Below are positions 26,051 to 33,788 of a DNA stretch of 64,000 nucleotides, piece after piece. The stretch is taken from assembly GCF_000803215.1 (NCBI RefSeq), contig NZ_JSXC01000037.1, forward strand, positions 1 through 64,000, read 5' to 3'. Source of the stretch: Pectobacterium fontis. GTDB taxonomy: Bacteria; Pseudomonadota; Gammaproteobacteria; Enterobacterales; Enterobacteriaceae. The notes below the pieces were generated by a model. The model did not search any database, was not told the origin of the DNA, and saw only the letters and a program-made list of their open reading frames with translations. The translations under genes and the position numbers were made by a program. Numbering within the stretch: the first letter of the stretch is position 1; every line of letters starts with the position of its first letter.

Positions 26051-27583
26051 ATGCTGAACATTACGCCAAATTTAGCGCAGGGACGTGGATTGAACGCACT
26101 GCGAGCAAACTGGAAGACTTATGCCAGCTTCATGATTTACAGCCCGGTGGGCAGCGGCAAAACCGGACTGGCGGCATTCATCACTGACGGCCTGATTTCC
26201 CGCAATCTGCGCGTAATGTTTGTGGCTCCGTACACTGTGCTGTTAGACCAAACGGCAACGCGTTTTGTTGAATACGGCCTGCCTGCGGAAGAGATCGGTT
26301 ACGTATGGTGTGATCATCCGGCGTATGACCCGACGCGTCTGATTCAGATAGCGTCCGCTGATACGCTGATTCGTCGTGAATTCCCCGACAATATCGACCT
26401 GCTGTTTATCGATGAAGCACATCTGAAGCGCAAAACGATTCTGAAAACCATAGATCATCTGACAAAGAACACTGCGACGAAAGTGATCGGGTTGTCCGGT
26501 ACGCCATTCGCTAAATTCCTCGGTAATTACTATCAGAAGTTGATCAAGCCGACGACGATGAAAGAACTGATCGAAATCGGCGCACTGAGCAAATACGAAT
26601 TTTACGCCCCATCAACACCTGACCTGAGCAAGATTAAAACCGTCAGTAATAGCGATTACGGTTCTGACTACAACGAAACCCAGTTATCTCACGTCATGAG
26701 TGACGCCAAGCTGACTGCCGACATCGTTCAGAACTGGCTGGAGAACGGTCAAAACCGCCAAACGGTATGTTTCTGTGTCGATGTGGCTCATGCCAATTTC
26801 GTGGCAATTGAATTTAACCGCCTGGGCGTGTCGGCTGAAATCATGACGGCAAAAACCCCGCACGACGAACGCCAGCTAACCATTCGCAGATTTGAGCAAG
26901 GCATCACGAAAGTTATCGTTAACGTCGGTGTGTTGGTTGCTGGGTTTGACAGTGACGTGCGCTGCATCATCTACGCTCGCCCCACAAAATCAGAGATTCG
27001 CTGGATTCAGTGCCTAGGGCGCGGCCTCCGTTCTGCCCCAGACAAAGACCACTGCCTGATATTCGATCACTCCGGCACGGTTCATAAATTGGGTTATCCA
27101 GACGACATTGAGTATGACGGTCTGCTATCCAGCTCTGACGGTATGGAAGATGCACCAGTTAACACGTCAAAACCAGACCAGGCAGAGCGCTTGCCGAAGG
27201 AGTGCCCATCCTGCCATTTCGTGAAGCCTGCCGGAATTTATATCTGCCCTAAATGCGGATTTAAGCCCCTGTCTGGTGAAGACGTGGAAACCGACCGCAG
27301 CCGTGGCCTAGCCAAAGTCAGTAAGACGAAAGAAAAACACACCGCTGAAATGAAACAGGCGTGGTGGTCACAGATTCTGTTCTATCAGCGCATCCGCAGC
27401 ACGCAGGGAAAACCCGTCAGTGACGGTTGGTGCTCTCACACATACCGCAAGAAATTTGGTGTCTGGCCCAAAGACCTGCACCGCACCCCTCAAGAGACTT
27501 CACCGGAAGTCATGAACTACATCAAATCACTACGCATTGCCTACGCAAAAGGCCAAGCCAAATCAGAAGGAAAAGCAGCATGA
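26051..27583 (+). CDS. Superfamily 2 DEAH-type phage helicase
   Basis: 510 residues. Walker A GSGKT at 34-38, DEAH at 121-124, motif III SGTP near 151, and motifs V-VI VAGFD and QCLGRGLR near 300-325. A C-terminal zinc ribbon (CPSCHF...CPKCGF, near 385-405) and a basic tail follow. It is an ATP-driven DNA helicase or translocase of the phage replication module. Its stop overlaps the primase start by ATGA. Confidence 0.85.
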   Translation: MLNITPNLAQGRGLNALRANWKTYASFMIYSPVGSGKTGLAAFITDGLISRNLRVMFVAPYTVLLDQTATRFVEYGLPAEEIGYVWCDHPAYDPTRLIQIASADTLIRREFPDNIDLLFIDEAHLKRKTILKTIDHLTKNTATKVIGLSGTPFAKFLGNYYQKLIKPTTMKELIEIGALSKYEFYAPSTPDLSKIKTVSNSDYGSDYNETQLSHVMSDAKLTADIVQNWLENGQNRQTVCFCVDVAHANFVAIEFNRLGVSAEIMTAKTPHDERQLTIRRFEQGITKVIVNVGVLVAGFDSDVRCIIYARPTKSEIRWIQCLGRGLRSAPDKDHCLIFDHSGTVHKLGYPDDIEYDGLLSSSDGMEDAPVNTSKPDQAERLPKECPSCHFVKPAGIYICPKCGFKPLSGEDVETDRSRGLAKVSKTKEKHTAEMKQAWWSQILFYQRIRSTQGKPVSDGWCSHTYRKKFGVWPKDLHRTPQETSPEVMNYIKSLRIAYAKGQAKSEGKAA

Positions 27584-28551
27584 AAACGTCACAAGCGGCT
27601 ATTGGCAAATGGCCTCAGATTTTTGAGTACTACGGATTACCTCCTGTTACAGGGAAAAACCATTTCAAGGGCGAATGTCCTATGTGCGGCAAGAAAGGAA
27701 AGCTGCGCATTGATGATAAAGAAGGCGCTGGAACGTGGGTATGTGTCTGCGGCTCTGGTGACGGCTGGTCATTACTGACTCACTCAACGGGGAAAGATTT
27801 CGCCACGCTGGCACCTGAAGTCGATCGCTTAATCGGTAATGTTTACGTCCGTGACGAACAACAAGCCCCAGCGCCGAAAAGCGCCCCGCAGGCTCATCGT
27901 GAAAAAGTTATCCGCAAATTTCCTACGCTGGCACATCTGCGTGGAACGCCAGCCGCTCAGTATCTGTTTAATCGTGGCATAACAAACCTACCCAGTGACG
28001 CTATCCGTTACTGCGATAGTCAGCGAGCGATGGGGGAAATATTCCAGGCCATTTACTCACTCGCTACCGACGATAAAGGGAATCTGTGCTATCTGCACCG
28101 CACGTTGTTGGACGGCGATAAAAAAGCAGACATAGGACAATCACAGAAACGTCTGATGAAGCTGCAATCGGAAAGCTATCTTGAGCATGCCCGATCAGTT
28201 GCAATTCGCATGTTCCCAGTCGCAACAACGCTGGGTATCTCAGAGGGCATCGAAAACGCGCTGTCATGCCATCAAATCACAGGCTGTAACACATGGTCAG
28301 TGATGAATTCAGCCTTCATGAAGAAGTTCCTTGCCCCTCGTGGTGTAACGCACTTGATTATTTTTGCTGACATGGACAACAACGCAACGGGCCACGCGGC
28401 TGCGTTCGCGTGTGCTGAGGCGAACTTGAAGGCAAAAAACGACATTCAGCGTGTATCTGTCCGTTGGCCTAAAAGCGGGGATTTCAACGACCTGCTGACA
28501 GAAGGGCGCGACGTTTACGAACAAACATTTCATCGCGGCGGTGTTCAATGA
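27580..28551 (+). CDS. Phage primase with zinc finger and Toprim domain
   Basis: 323 residues from the ATG at 27580, which overlaps the helicase stop (ATGA) and has AGGAAA upstream. The N-terminal zinc finger CPMCGKKG...CVCG (near 29-52) resembles P4 alpha and DnaG types; a Toprim-like core GISEGIENALS and IFADMDNN with metal-binding acidic residues follows (near 225-270). With the helicase it forms the phage initiation/priming pair. Confidence 0.82.
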   Translation: MKTSQAAIGKWPQIFEYYGLPPVTGKNHFKGECPMCGKKGKLRIDDKEGAGTWVCVCGSGDGWSLLTHSTGKDFATLAPEVDRLIGNVYVRDEQQAPAPKSAPQAHREKVIRKFPTLAHLRGTPAAQYLFNRGITNLPSDAIRYCDSQRAMGEIFQAIYSLATDDKGNLCYLHRTLLDGDKKADIGQSQKRLMKLQSESYLEHARSVAIRMFPVATTLGISEGIENALSCHQITGCNTWSVMNSAFMKKFLAPRGVTHLIIFADMDNNATGHAAAFACAEANLKAKNDIQRVSVRWPKSGDFNDLLTEGRDVYEQTFHRGGVQ

Positions 28552-29558
28552 GAATGCTGCTGAATCCTGTTGTTGTCCCTGAACTGGGGCAAGTCATCCT
28601 GCGGCCTGGTCGCGACAAGTTGTCTCTGTTCCGTCAGCGGATTGTTGTGGCCTCTGCTACGCACGACATGAAAGACAAACCATCCGGCGTACTGCAAACA
28701 GAACAGCCATTGATTAACGAAAAGTGGATGGGTTTTCTGACGCATGAGAGGGTTTTTAACGCTGCTGGTGGAAAAAATGCGCTGGTGGCATGGCTGAAAC
28801 AGGGAATTGGTTGTCAGTGGCACGGTGACTATCACCACGAAGAGATAACAATTCTTGAAAATGGCATTGGTGCGATCCGCTTGTGCTGGCATCACGATAA
28901 TGAGCTACGTGAAAATCCTGATATGGTTCGAGTCCACGTAGCACAAAATATTGCTAACTATGTCGTCTATTCGGCTCGTCATTGGTTTTTATTTCCCGAA
29001 GGTCACCAGATGACAGAACCGGAGATTAGCTGGTGGTCTATTCTGCACAATGTTTCAGATTTACTCCCGCGTGACGCAATCCGCGCCGCACTTCGTATGC
29101 CGATTATCACAGAACAGCCAGGCCCACAGAATGAACGTGACCTCATTTGTGAGCATGTAGTCCCGGCGAAAGAGATTATCGAAAACCGCGTCGGGAAAAT
29201 CCAACCCATCCTGAAGCTGGCTATTGATTCAGAGCCTGCGGCGGGCTTCATGCTACGTCCAAAGCTGAAACGCTGGGAACACGAAAAATACACACGATGG
29301 GTAAAAATGCAGGCGTGCTGCGCATGTGGCGAACGCTCAGACGACCCGCACCACATTATTGGTCACGGACAAGGCGGCATGGGAACAAAGGCACACGACC
29401 TGTTTGTTATCCCGCTGTGCCGCATCTGCCACGACTCACTACACAGAGACATGAACGCATGGGAGGCGGAGCACGGCAGTCAGATAGGGCTGTTGTTCCG
29501 TTTTCTAGATTATGCGCTGGGCATCGGCGCGATAGTTATCGATCGGAAGAGGGCATAA
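28548..29558 (+). CDS. DUF968 phage protein (HNH-like zinc domain)
   Basis: 336 residues; starts by ATGA overlap with the primase stop. The C-terminal third carries CCACGERSDDPHHIIGHG and LCRICHDSLHRD, the Cys/His pattern of the DUF968 family that looks like an HNH nuclease fold. The N-terminal part is helical and beta mixed with no motif I know. It is common in lambdoid nin-like regions just before Q. A nuclease role is inference. Confidence 0.78.
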   Translation: MRMLLNPVVVPELGQVILRPGRDKLSLFRQRIVVASATHDMKDKPSGVLQTEQPLINEKWMGFLTHERVFNAAGGKNALVAWLKQGIGCQWHGDYHHEEITILENGIGAIRLCWHHDNELRENPDMVRVHVAQNIANYVVYSARHWFLFPEGHQMTEPEISWWSILHNVSDLLPRDAIRAALRMPIITEQPGPQNERDLICEHVVPAKEIIENRVGKIQPILKLAIDSEPAAGFMLRPKLKRWEHEKYTRWVKMQACCACGERSDDPHHIIGHGQGGMGTKAHDLFVIPLCRICHDSLHRDMNAWEAEHGSQIGLLFRFLDYALGIGAIVIDRKRA

Positions 29559-29560
29559 CG

Positions 29561-30250
29561 ATGAACCAGCAATATTTGGAATACCTGCGCGGCTGTGTGA
29601 GTACAGCACTAGCTGACATACAGAGAACCAGCACAAGCGGGGCAGGCGTAGGGGCTATCAGAACGACAAAATACCCGCGCCAGCGTAAGCGAGTCGTTGC
29701 TCTAGACGACCGTAATGTTTGTGCCACAACAGACGCGATGCACTGCCCTGAAACCCGAAGCAGAAAAAGACCCGCTCCACCGATTGACCCCATCACATAT
29801 GGAACAGCGTCATGGCGTCGTGCTGTCAATGAATTAGAACCACATCATACGGCATGGGTTCGTTACTGCTACGGCAACGACTTGAACTATGAGTATCAGA
29901 AAGCAATCTGCCTGCACGTTTGGAACGAATACAAGCCAACTCTGACATGGAAGAAAACTACAGATAAAGTACGCCGCCGTATTGAATCACTCATCTGGCT
30001 GGTTGTTCAGCGCTACGCAGCAACATGCGGCTGCGTATTCGTTTCTCGCGAGTATAACGATAGTGAATTAGCGAAATTGTCAGGCGTTAGCCGCTCGACG
30101 TGGTCAGAGAATTACAAGAATCACTGGGACGGTTTAACTGAGATAGTTTCCGAGTTAGATAGCGACTCACTTAACACAATTATTAAAAAGAGAAATGAAT
30201 CACGTTTAAAACAAATCGACGCGCAATCATTGCAAAACCGAACAAATTAA
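29561..30250 (+). CDS. Antitermination protein Q
   Basis: 229 residues from the ATG at 29561, two bases after the DUF968 stop. ITYGTASWRRAVNELEPHHTAWVRYCYG followed by QKAICLHVWNEY (both named by region) and the HTH-like ELAKLSGVSRSTWSENY match the phage 82/21-type Q family. Q joins RNA polymerase at the late promoter and lets it pass terminators, switching on lysis and structural genes. The late promoter and terminator lie directly downstream. Confidence 0.85.
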   Translation: MNQQYLEYLRGCVSTALADIQRTSTSGAGVGAIRTTKYPRQRKRVVALDDRNVCATTDAMHCPETRSRKRPAPPIDPITYGTASWRRAVNELEPHHTAWVRYCYGNDLNYEYQKAICLHVWNEYKPTLTWKKTTDKVRRRIESLIWLVVQRYAATCGCVFVSREYNDSELAKLSGVSRSTWSENYKNHWDGLTEIVSELDSDSLNTIIKKRNESRLKQIDAQSLQNRTN

Positions 30251-30263
30251 GCTAAATTTAACG

Positions 30264-30292
30264 TTGATTTGATATGCTGCCATAAATTTAAT
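30264..30292 (+). promoter_or_regulatory. Candidate late promoter
   Basis: TTGATT at 30264-30269, then a 17-base gap, then TTTAAT at 30287-30292; an extended TGATATGCT is an alternative. It lies just after Q and ahead of a terminator, the expected layout for a Q-dependent late promoter. Confidence 0.45.
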
Positions 30293-30310
30293 TGGCGGCA
30301 ACAAAAAACA

Positions 30311-30340
30311 AGAAACCCGCTATCAGTGCGGGTTTCTTTA
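30311..30340 (+). terminator. Late-leader terminator
   Basis: AGAAACCCGC and GCGGGTTTCT pair perfectly (10 bp, 7-base loop) and a T-rich tail follows. It is the probable tR'-like terminator overridden by Q. Confidence 0.8.
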
Positions 30341-30359
30341 TGGAACCGAGGGGGGTTGC

Positions 30360-30473
30360 ATGAGCGATGAAAACACACAACAACCCTGCGACTGGCATTC
30401 GTTCCTACAAGAAGAAAGCGCTGATGCTGACTTCATGACGGAACGTCAGGATGTGATCGAGCTAGATGACTAG
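30360..30473 (+). CDS. Small acidic late protein (37 residues)
   Basis: ATG at 30360 follows a GAGGGGGG run; the frame reads MSDENTQQPCDWHSFLQ and ends in a very acidic DVIELDD. It is the first frame after the late terminator and its end overlaps the opposing recombinase by 12 bases. No family recognised. The ribosome site favours a real gene. Confidence 0.45.
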   Translation: MSDENTQQPCDWHSFLQEESADADFMTERQDVIELDD

Positions 30474-31352
30474 CCGCCGCCATTCCTTTCCGTAATCATT
30501 ATTGTATTGATCGGTTGTGCGTTGGTATTTGTGGCCCAGCAATCTTCGCGTATCAATTCCCTGATCACGATAGAGTCGCTCAGCTAATGAACGCTGTTCG
30601 TGAAACGTTGGCGGCGCTCCCGTCCAGTGTTCTTTTTCAAATGCGGTATCACGCGCAATCTGAAACCACGTTGTTAGTGAGTGCGGCGATATTCTGCGCG
30701 AATGGAGCATGTAGCTACTTCCCGGACAATCATTGAGAGCGTCCCGTAGTGATATTTCAGCAATCTCAAGCGTTAATGCTGTCGGGATCGCTATTTTCGC
30801 TCCTGTTTTTTGCTGTTCGATGTGTAAATGTTCATCGAAAACTTGTGCGCGCGTCATGTCGGAAATATCCCGTCTACGTTGGGCGGTGACGATGGCCAGT
30901 CGCATTGCATGATGAAAATAGACGGGGCAGACACAGAGCGCTGCGTTATAGATGCTGCGCCATTCTGAAAGTGTTAGTTTTTCCCGCCTTACCAGCGCCT
31001 CGGGTTTTAGCACTGACGTCACCGGGTTTTTATAAACCCAGCCGTTGTACTCAGCTTCTCTGAATAGATCGGTAAGAAGAAAATGGCATATTTGCGCTGA
31101 CCTGTTTTTGTTTTGCTCAATATAAAAACTCAGCACGGTAACGATATGTTGTGGCTGAACGCTGCGCATTGGGATATTGCCGATCAGTGAATTTATTGTG
31201 CGAAGCATTGTAAGTTTGTTGCGACGAGTTTTTTCATCGAATGGCTTAGCTGTAATGATTGACTCATACACAGTGATCCACGTTGAAACCCGTTTAAATG
31301 AGTGATTCGCCCAGCCGATTAGAGCTGGGGCAATGTAGTTTGTGATGTTCAT
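30462..31352 (-). CDS. Second phage tyrosine recombinase
   Basis: 296 residues. SAM-like core-binding part (TRRNKLTMLRTINSLIG), then catalytic residues: Arg in TAQRRRDISDM near 160, H-x-x-R in FHEQRSLAERL near 250, GHK near 272 and Tyr in TDQYNNDYG near 282. It resembles lambda Int-type recombinases but lacks their small N-terminal arm-binding domain. It is not needed for dusA integration. It opens a leftward accessory island inside the late region. Its substrate sites are unknown. Confidence 0.8.
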   Translation of the reverse strand: MNITNYIAPALIGWANHSFKRVSTWITVYESIITAKPFDEKTRRNKLTMLRTINSLIGNIPMRSVQPQHIVTVLSFYIEQNKNRSAQICHFLLTDLFREAEYNGWVYKNPVTSVLKPEALVRREKLTLSEWRSIYNAALCVCPVYFHHAMRLAIVTAQRRRDISDMTRAQVFDEHLHIEQQKTGAKIAIPTALTLEIAEISLRDALNDCPGSSYMLHSRRISPHSLTTWFQIARDTAFEKEHWTGAPPTFHEQRSLAERLYRDQGIDTRRLLGHKYQRTTDQYNNDYGKEWRRLVI

Positions 31353-31404
31353 AGCGCCCTCTATTTTAAATGAAGCTGCCTGCGCGGCAGTAAGAGGGTG
31401 CTTC
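31353..31404. other. Short gap between recombinase and HTH gene
   Basis: It holds CGCGGCAG-rich sequence and the leader of the recombinase. No terminator is obvious, so the recombinase could be transcribed with the two-gene operon upstream of it. Confidence 0.3.
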
Positions 31405-31572
31405 TTATTTTATCGTCGGAATCTCGCGGCGCACAGAGCAAAGCTTGCTGTCAACGACGATCCATTCTGCATTAAGCCAGTCCTGAACTTTTTGTGGGCG
31501 CACACCCATATGACGGGCAAAGGCGGCTTGATTGCCGCCGAAATACAGATTGATGTATTCGATCAATAGCAT
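31405..31572 (-). CDS. Cro-like HTH protein, candidate anti-CRISPR-associated (Aca) repressor
   Basis: 55 residues. FGGNQAAFARHMGVRPQKVQ followed by WLNAEWIVVD and a C-terminal RREIP has the Cro pattern of helix-turn-helix then beta strand. The ATG lies 3 bases after the stop of the AcrIF11-like gene, so the two are one operon. Aca proteins are small HTH autorepressors encoded just behind acr genes; this gene fits by size, position and the palindrome in the operon promoter. It does not match any Aca family I can recall, so the role is inference. Confidence 0.6.
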   Translation of the reverse strand: MLLIEYINLYFGGNQAAFARHMGVRPQKVQDWLNAEWIVVDSKLCSVRREIPTIK

Positions 31573-31575
31573 GAT

Positions 31576-32034
31576 TTACTCCGCGATGATTGCAGGATTA
31601 ACGATGAGATAGCTAGTGCCGTGCTCGTCGTCCATTTCTACGGCATCGAAACCGAGGTGAGCAGCTACGCGACCACGCAGGCGTTGCATTTCCCAGCCTG
31701 CGTCTTCAGTTGCAGAGCGAGGGGACAGAAATTCAGCGAATGAATCATCACACTCATCATCAGCGATGGCGTTCGCAATTTCTTCGATAGTTTCCTCATC
31801 GGCTTCAATTTCGCTGCTCAGAAACTCAATTACTTCATCAATACGGGCATTCAGAGCTGAACTGTCGGTGATATTTTCCACGTTGTATGCATGAACGAAG
31901 CTTCCGTGAGAATCCGCAGCATCAAAATCAGCACTAGCGAAGATACCATCAAAAACGTTGTCGCCTGACATCGCAAAAGCGCCAACTTTGATTACTGGAG
32001 CTACGTTGCTGTATGAGCCGTGGAACAGTTTCAT
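31576..32034 (-). CDS. AcrIF11-like ADP-ribosyltransferase (putative anti-CRISPR)
   Basis: 152 residues, acidic. The start MKLFHGSYSN parallels MEIFHTSPVE of AcrIF11. GIFASADF follows, a helical acidic insert (EIEADEETIEEIANAIAD) comes next, and the end WEMQRLRGRVAAHLGFDAVE plus DDEHGTSYLI parallels WEIQ, LGFRGVSMQDEQGTCYMI of AcrIF11. Phe-His-Gly/Thr-Ser and the E/Q-D-E-x-GTS segment are ADP-ribosyltransferase-like. AcrIF11 is known to ADP-ribosylate Cas8f and block type I-F Cascade. This member is about 20 residues longer. GAGGGA precedes the start. Family membership is a comparison from memory; activity is untested. Confidence 0.7.
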   Translation of the reverse strand: MKLFHGSYSNVAPVIKVGAFAMSGDNVFDGIFASADFDAADSHGSFVHAYNVENITDSSALNARIDEVIEFLSSEIEADEETIEEIANAIADDECDDSFAEFLSPRSATEDAGWEMQRLRGRVAAHLGFDAVEMDDEHGTSYLIVNPAIIAE

Positions 32035-32066
32035 TTTGAATCCCTCAATCTCGTTTCGATGAATTC

Positions 32067-32095
32067 AATATAACCGATAATCGGTTATGATACAA
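32067..32095 (-). promoter_or_regulatory. Promoter of acr-like operon with 19-bp palindromic operator
   Basis: On the minus strand TTGTAT (32095-32090), a 17-base spacer, then TATATT (32072-32067). The perfect palindrome ATAACCGATAATCGGTTAT occupies 32070-32088, filling the spacer and part of the -10. A repressor bound there would block the promoter; the downstream HTH gene is the obvious candidate. Confidence 0.75.
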
Positions 32096-32153
32096 CATTT
32101 ATTTTCACCTTTTTTAATCACACACAGCGCCGACCAAACGGGAGGTGGAGACT

Positions 32154-32495
32154 ATGAAGATGCCAGACAAAAACCCCGACATGTGGGCGCAAATTATTGC
32201 GTGGTTTACACAGAAAGAAGTCGGTTACTCAGTTGCTGCCGCAATCATGGCACTTTTGCGAGCAGCATACGTTGGCCGCGACAGTTGGTCACGGCGATTG
32301 CTTGATGCTGCTATGTGCTCACTGGTGGCTTATTACATCAATGATGGGCTGTCAGCGCTGGGTTGGGATTCAAGCCTGGCATCAATGGGCAGCGTGTTCA
32401 TCGGCTTTCTCGGTATTGATTACATCAGCTCTATTTTGCGTCGCGTAGTCGGTAACAAAACTGGAGCGGGGGTAGACAATGCAGATCAGCGCTAA
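32154..32495 (+). CDS. Lambda-family holin
   Basis: 113 residues from the ATG at 32154, 8 bases after GGAGG. MKMPDKNPDMWAQIIAWFT, then hydrophobic segments around YSVAAAIMALLRAAY, LLDAAMCSLVAYYI and MGSVFIGFLGIDYI, and a basic tail match the lambda-type holin family. It forms inner-membrane lesions that release the lysozyme. It overlaps the lysozyme start by 17 bases. Confidence 0.85.
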   Translation: MKMPDKNPDMWAQIIAWFTQKEVGYSVAAAIMALLRAAYVGRDSWSRRLLDAAMCSLVAYYINDGLSALGWDSSLASMGSVFIGFLGIDYISSILRRVVGNKTGAGVDNADQR

Positions 32496-32919
32496 CGGAA
32501 TCAATCTGATTAAACAGTTTGAGGGTTGCGAACTGTCAGCGTACCAAGACAGCGTGGGCGTGTGGACAATTGGCTATGGGTGGACGCAGCCGGTCGATGG
32601 AAAACCTATCCGTCGCGGAATGACGATAGATGCAGTTACTGCCGATCGGCTACTAAAAACTGGCGTTGTGCAGTACGAGCAGGCGGTGAACCAACTGGCG
32701 AAGGTGAGCATCAATCAGAATCAGTTTGATGCGCTGGTATCGTTTGCGTACAACCTGGGTAATCGCTCGCTCTCTACATCGACGCTACTGAAAAAGCTGA
32801 ATGGCGATGATATATCTGGCGCTGCTGCCGAGTTTCTGAAATGGAATCGTGCTGGTGGAAAAGAACTAGCCGGGCTTACTCGACGTCGTGAGGCGGAGCG
32901 TGCTCTGTTTCTGTCATGA
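32479..32919 (+). CDS. Endolysin, T4-type lysozyme (GH24)
   Basis: 146 residues. The catalytic motif E-8x-D-5x-T is intact: Glu15 in KQFEGCEL, Asp24 and Thr30 in VWTIGYGW. It cleaves the glycan strand of peptidoglycan. No signal or SAR segment is present, so it depends on the holin for export. Holin, lysozyme and Rz overlap as a lysis cassette. Confidence 0.92.
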   Translation: MQISANGINLIKQFEGCELSAYQDSVGVWTIGYGWTQPVDGKPIRRGMTIDAVTADRLLKTGVVQYEQAVNQLAKVSINQNQFDALVSFAYNLGNRSLSTSTLLKKLNGDDISGAAAEFLKWNRAGGKELAGLTRRREAERALFLS

Positions 32920-33446
32920 CGAGCTTGCTACTGAAATACTGGAAGCCATTGGCGCTCGTAGTGCTGGTGGCTTTTTTAATATTGGGATTCTCGCACTGGC
33001 GATATACAGCCGGTCAGGATGATGCCAATGCTGCGTGGCAACACAAGTGGGACCAGCGCAATACAGCAGATGCTGAGGCGCTGGCAAAACGTCAATCTGA
33101 TGAGCGTCAGGAAGAACGACGCAGACAGGAAGCGATCAATGCGATATCGACTAATGCGCAGCGTGAAATTGAACAAGCGCAGACTGATGCTGTTAACGCT
33201 CAGTCTGCTGCTGTCGGGTTGCAGTCAGCAATCGGAAAACTCAAACGGCAATTGGCAGCAAGTGAAACCGGCCGCATTTCCTCAGTTGTCGCAGCAAGCG
33301 CGGCAAAATCCGAGGCCGCAATACTGCTTGCCGAGCTGCTTAGCGAATCTGACAAAGCGGCGGGAGAGTATGCAGCAGAGGCTGACGCAGCTTACAGAGC
33401 AGGAATGACGTGTGAACGTGCCTACGGCGCAATAACCGGAGAGTAA
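32916..33446 (+). CDS. Rz-type inner-membrane spanin (DUF2514-like)
   Basis: 176 residues. One N-terminal membrane helix (PLALVVLVAFLILGF) is followed by a long alanine/glutamine-rich periplasmic coiled coil and a late CERAYG. It starts by ATGA overlap with the lysozyme stop. With the nested lipoprotein Rz1 it should span the periplasm and fuse the membranes in the last step of lysis. Confidence 0.78.
   Translation: MTSLLLKYWKPLALVVLVAFLILGFSHWRYTAGQDDANAAWQHKWDQRNTADAEALAKRQSDERQEERRRQEAINAISTNAQREIEQAQTDAVNAQSAAVGLQSAIGKLKRQLAASETGRISSVVAASAAKSEAAILLAELLSESDKAAGEYAAEADAAYRAGMTCERAYGAITGE
33154..33408 (+). CDS. Rz1-like outer-membrane spanin lipoprotein nested in Rz
   Basis: 84 residues in another frame inside Rz. 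A basic start (MRSVKLNKRR) and hydrophobic stretch end in the lipobox LLLSGC, cysteine near residue 23, followed by a soluble part with prolines (NPRPQYCLP). A second ATG at 33187 is possible. The lipobox and nested position are what Rz1 proteins show. This is a gene that automated callers often miss. Confidence 0.68.
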   Translation: MRSVKLNKRRLMLLTLSLLLSGCSQQSENSNGNWQQVKPAAFPQLSQQARQNPRPQYCLPSCLANLTKRRESMQQRLTQLTEQE

Positions 33447-33448
33447 AA

Positions 33449-33706
33449 ATGTCTTTTAAGTTTCAGCTTAATCAGGTTGTAGAAATCGGAATTAGTGGCG
33501 AAGTAGGCCATGTAAAAGGTCGCGCTGAGTATTCAGGGCACATCAACGGCTATCAGGTGCATTACAAAGCGGCTGATGGTCGTGCGCAGGAAAAGTGGTT
33601 TGATGAAGATGATATCGTTGCGGTGGAAGATGAGCGATCACCTGGTATGCCAGTGTTCTGTGTAAACGCTGATGACATTCCTGCTGGCGCAGTGATTGAA
33701 GGTTAA
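33449..33706 (+). CDS. Hypothetical phage protein
   Basis: 85 residues, beta-rich and acidic (FQLNQVVEIGISGEVGHV, then DGRAQEKWFDEDDIVAVE). It looks like a small SH3/KOW-type barrel. It directly follows Rz. Function unknown. Confidence 0.55.
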   Translation: MSFKFQLNQVVEIGISGEVGHVKGRAEYSGHINGYQVHYKAADGRAQEKWFDEDDIVAVEDERSPGMPVFCVNADDIPAGAVIEG

Positions 33707-33788
33707 GGCATTACAGCAGGCATTCACTGAGTGCCTGTGATAATGTAATCCTCTTATTGCAATTATTCAGCTTATCCTCGGGAATTAG

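Noticed and set aside
30462-31352. Second recombinase as a decayed integrase
   Set aside because: All catalytic residues appear intact and the frame is full, so I list it as a gene rather than a pseudogene.
32197-32448. Alternative frame inside the holin gene as a second holin
   Set aside because: No ribosome site and the real holin frame matches its family well.
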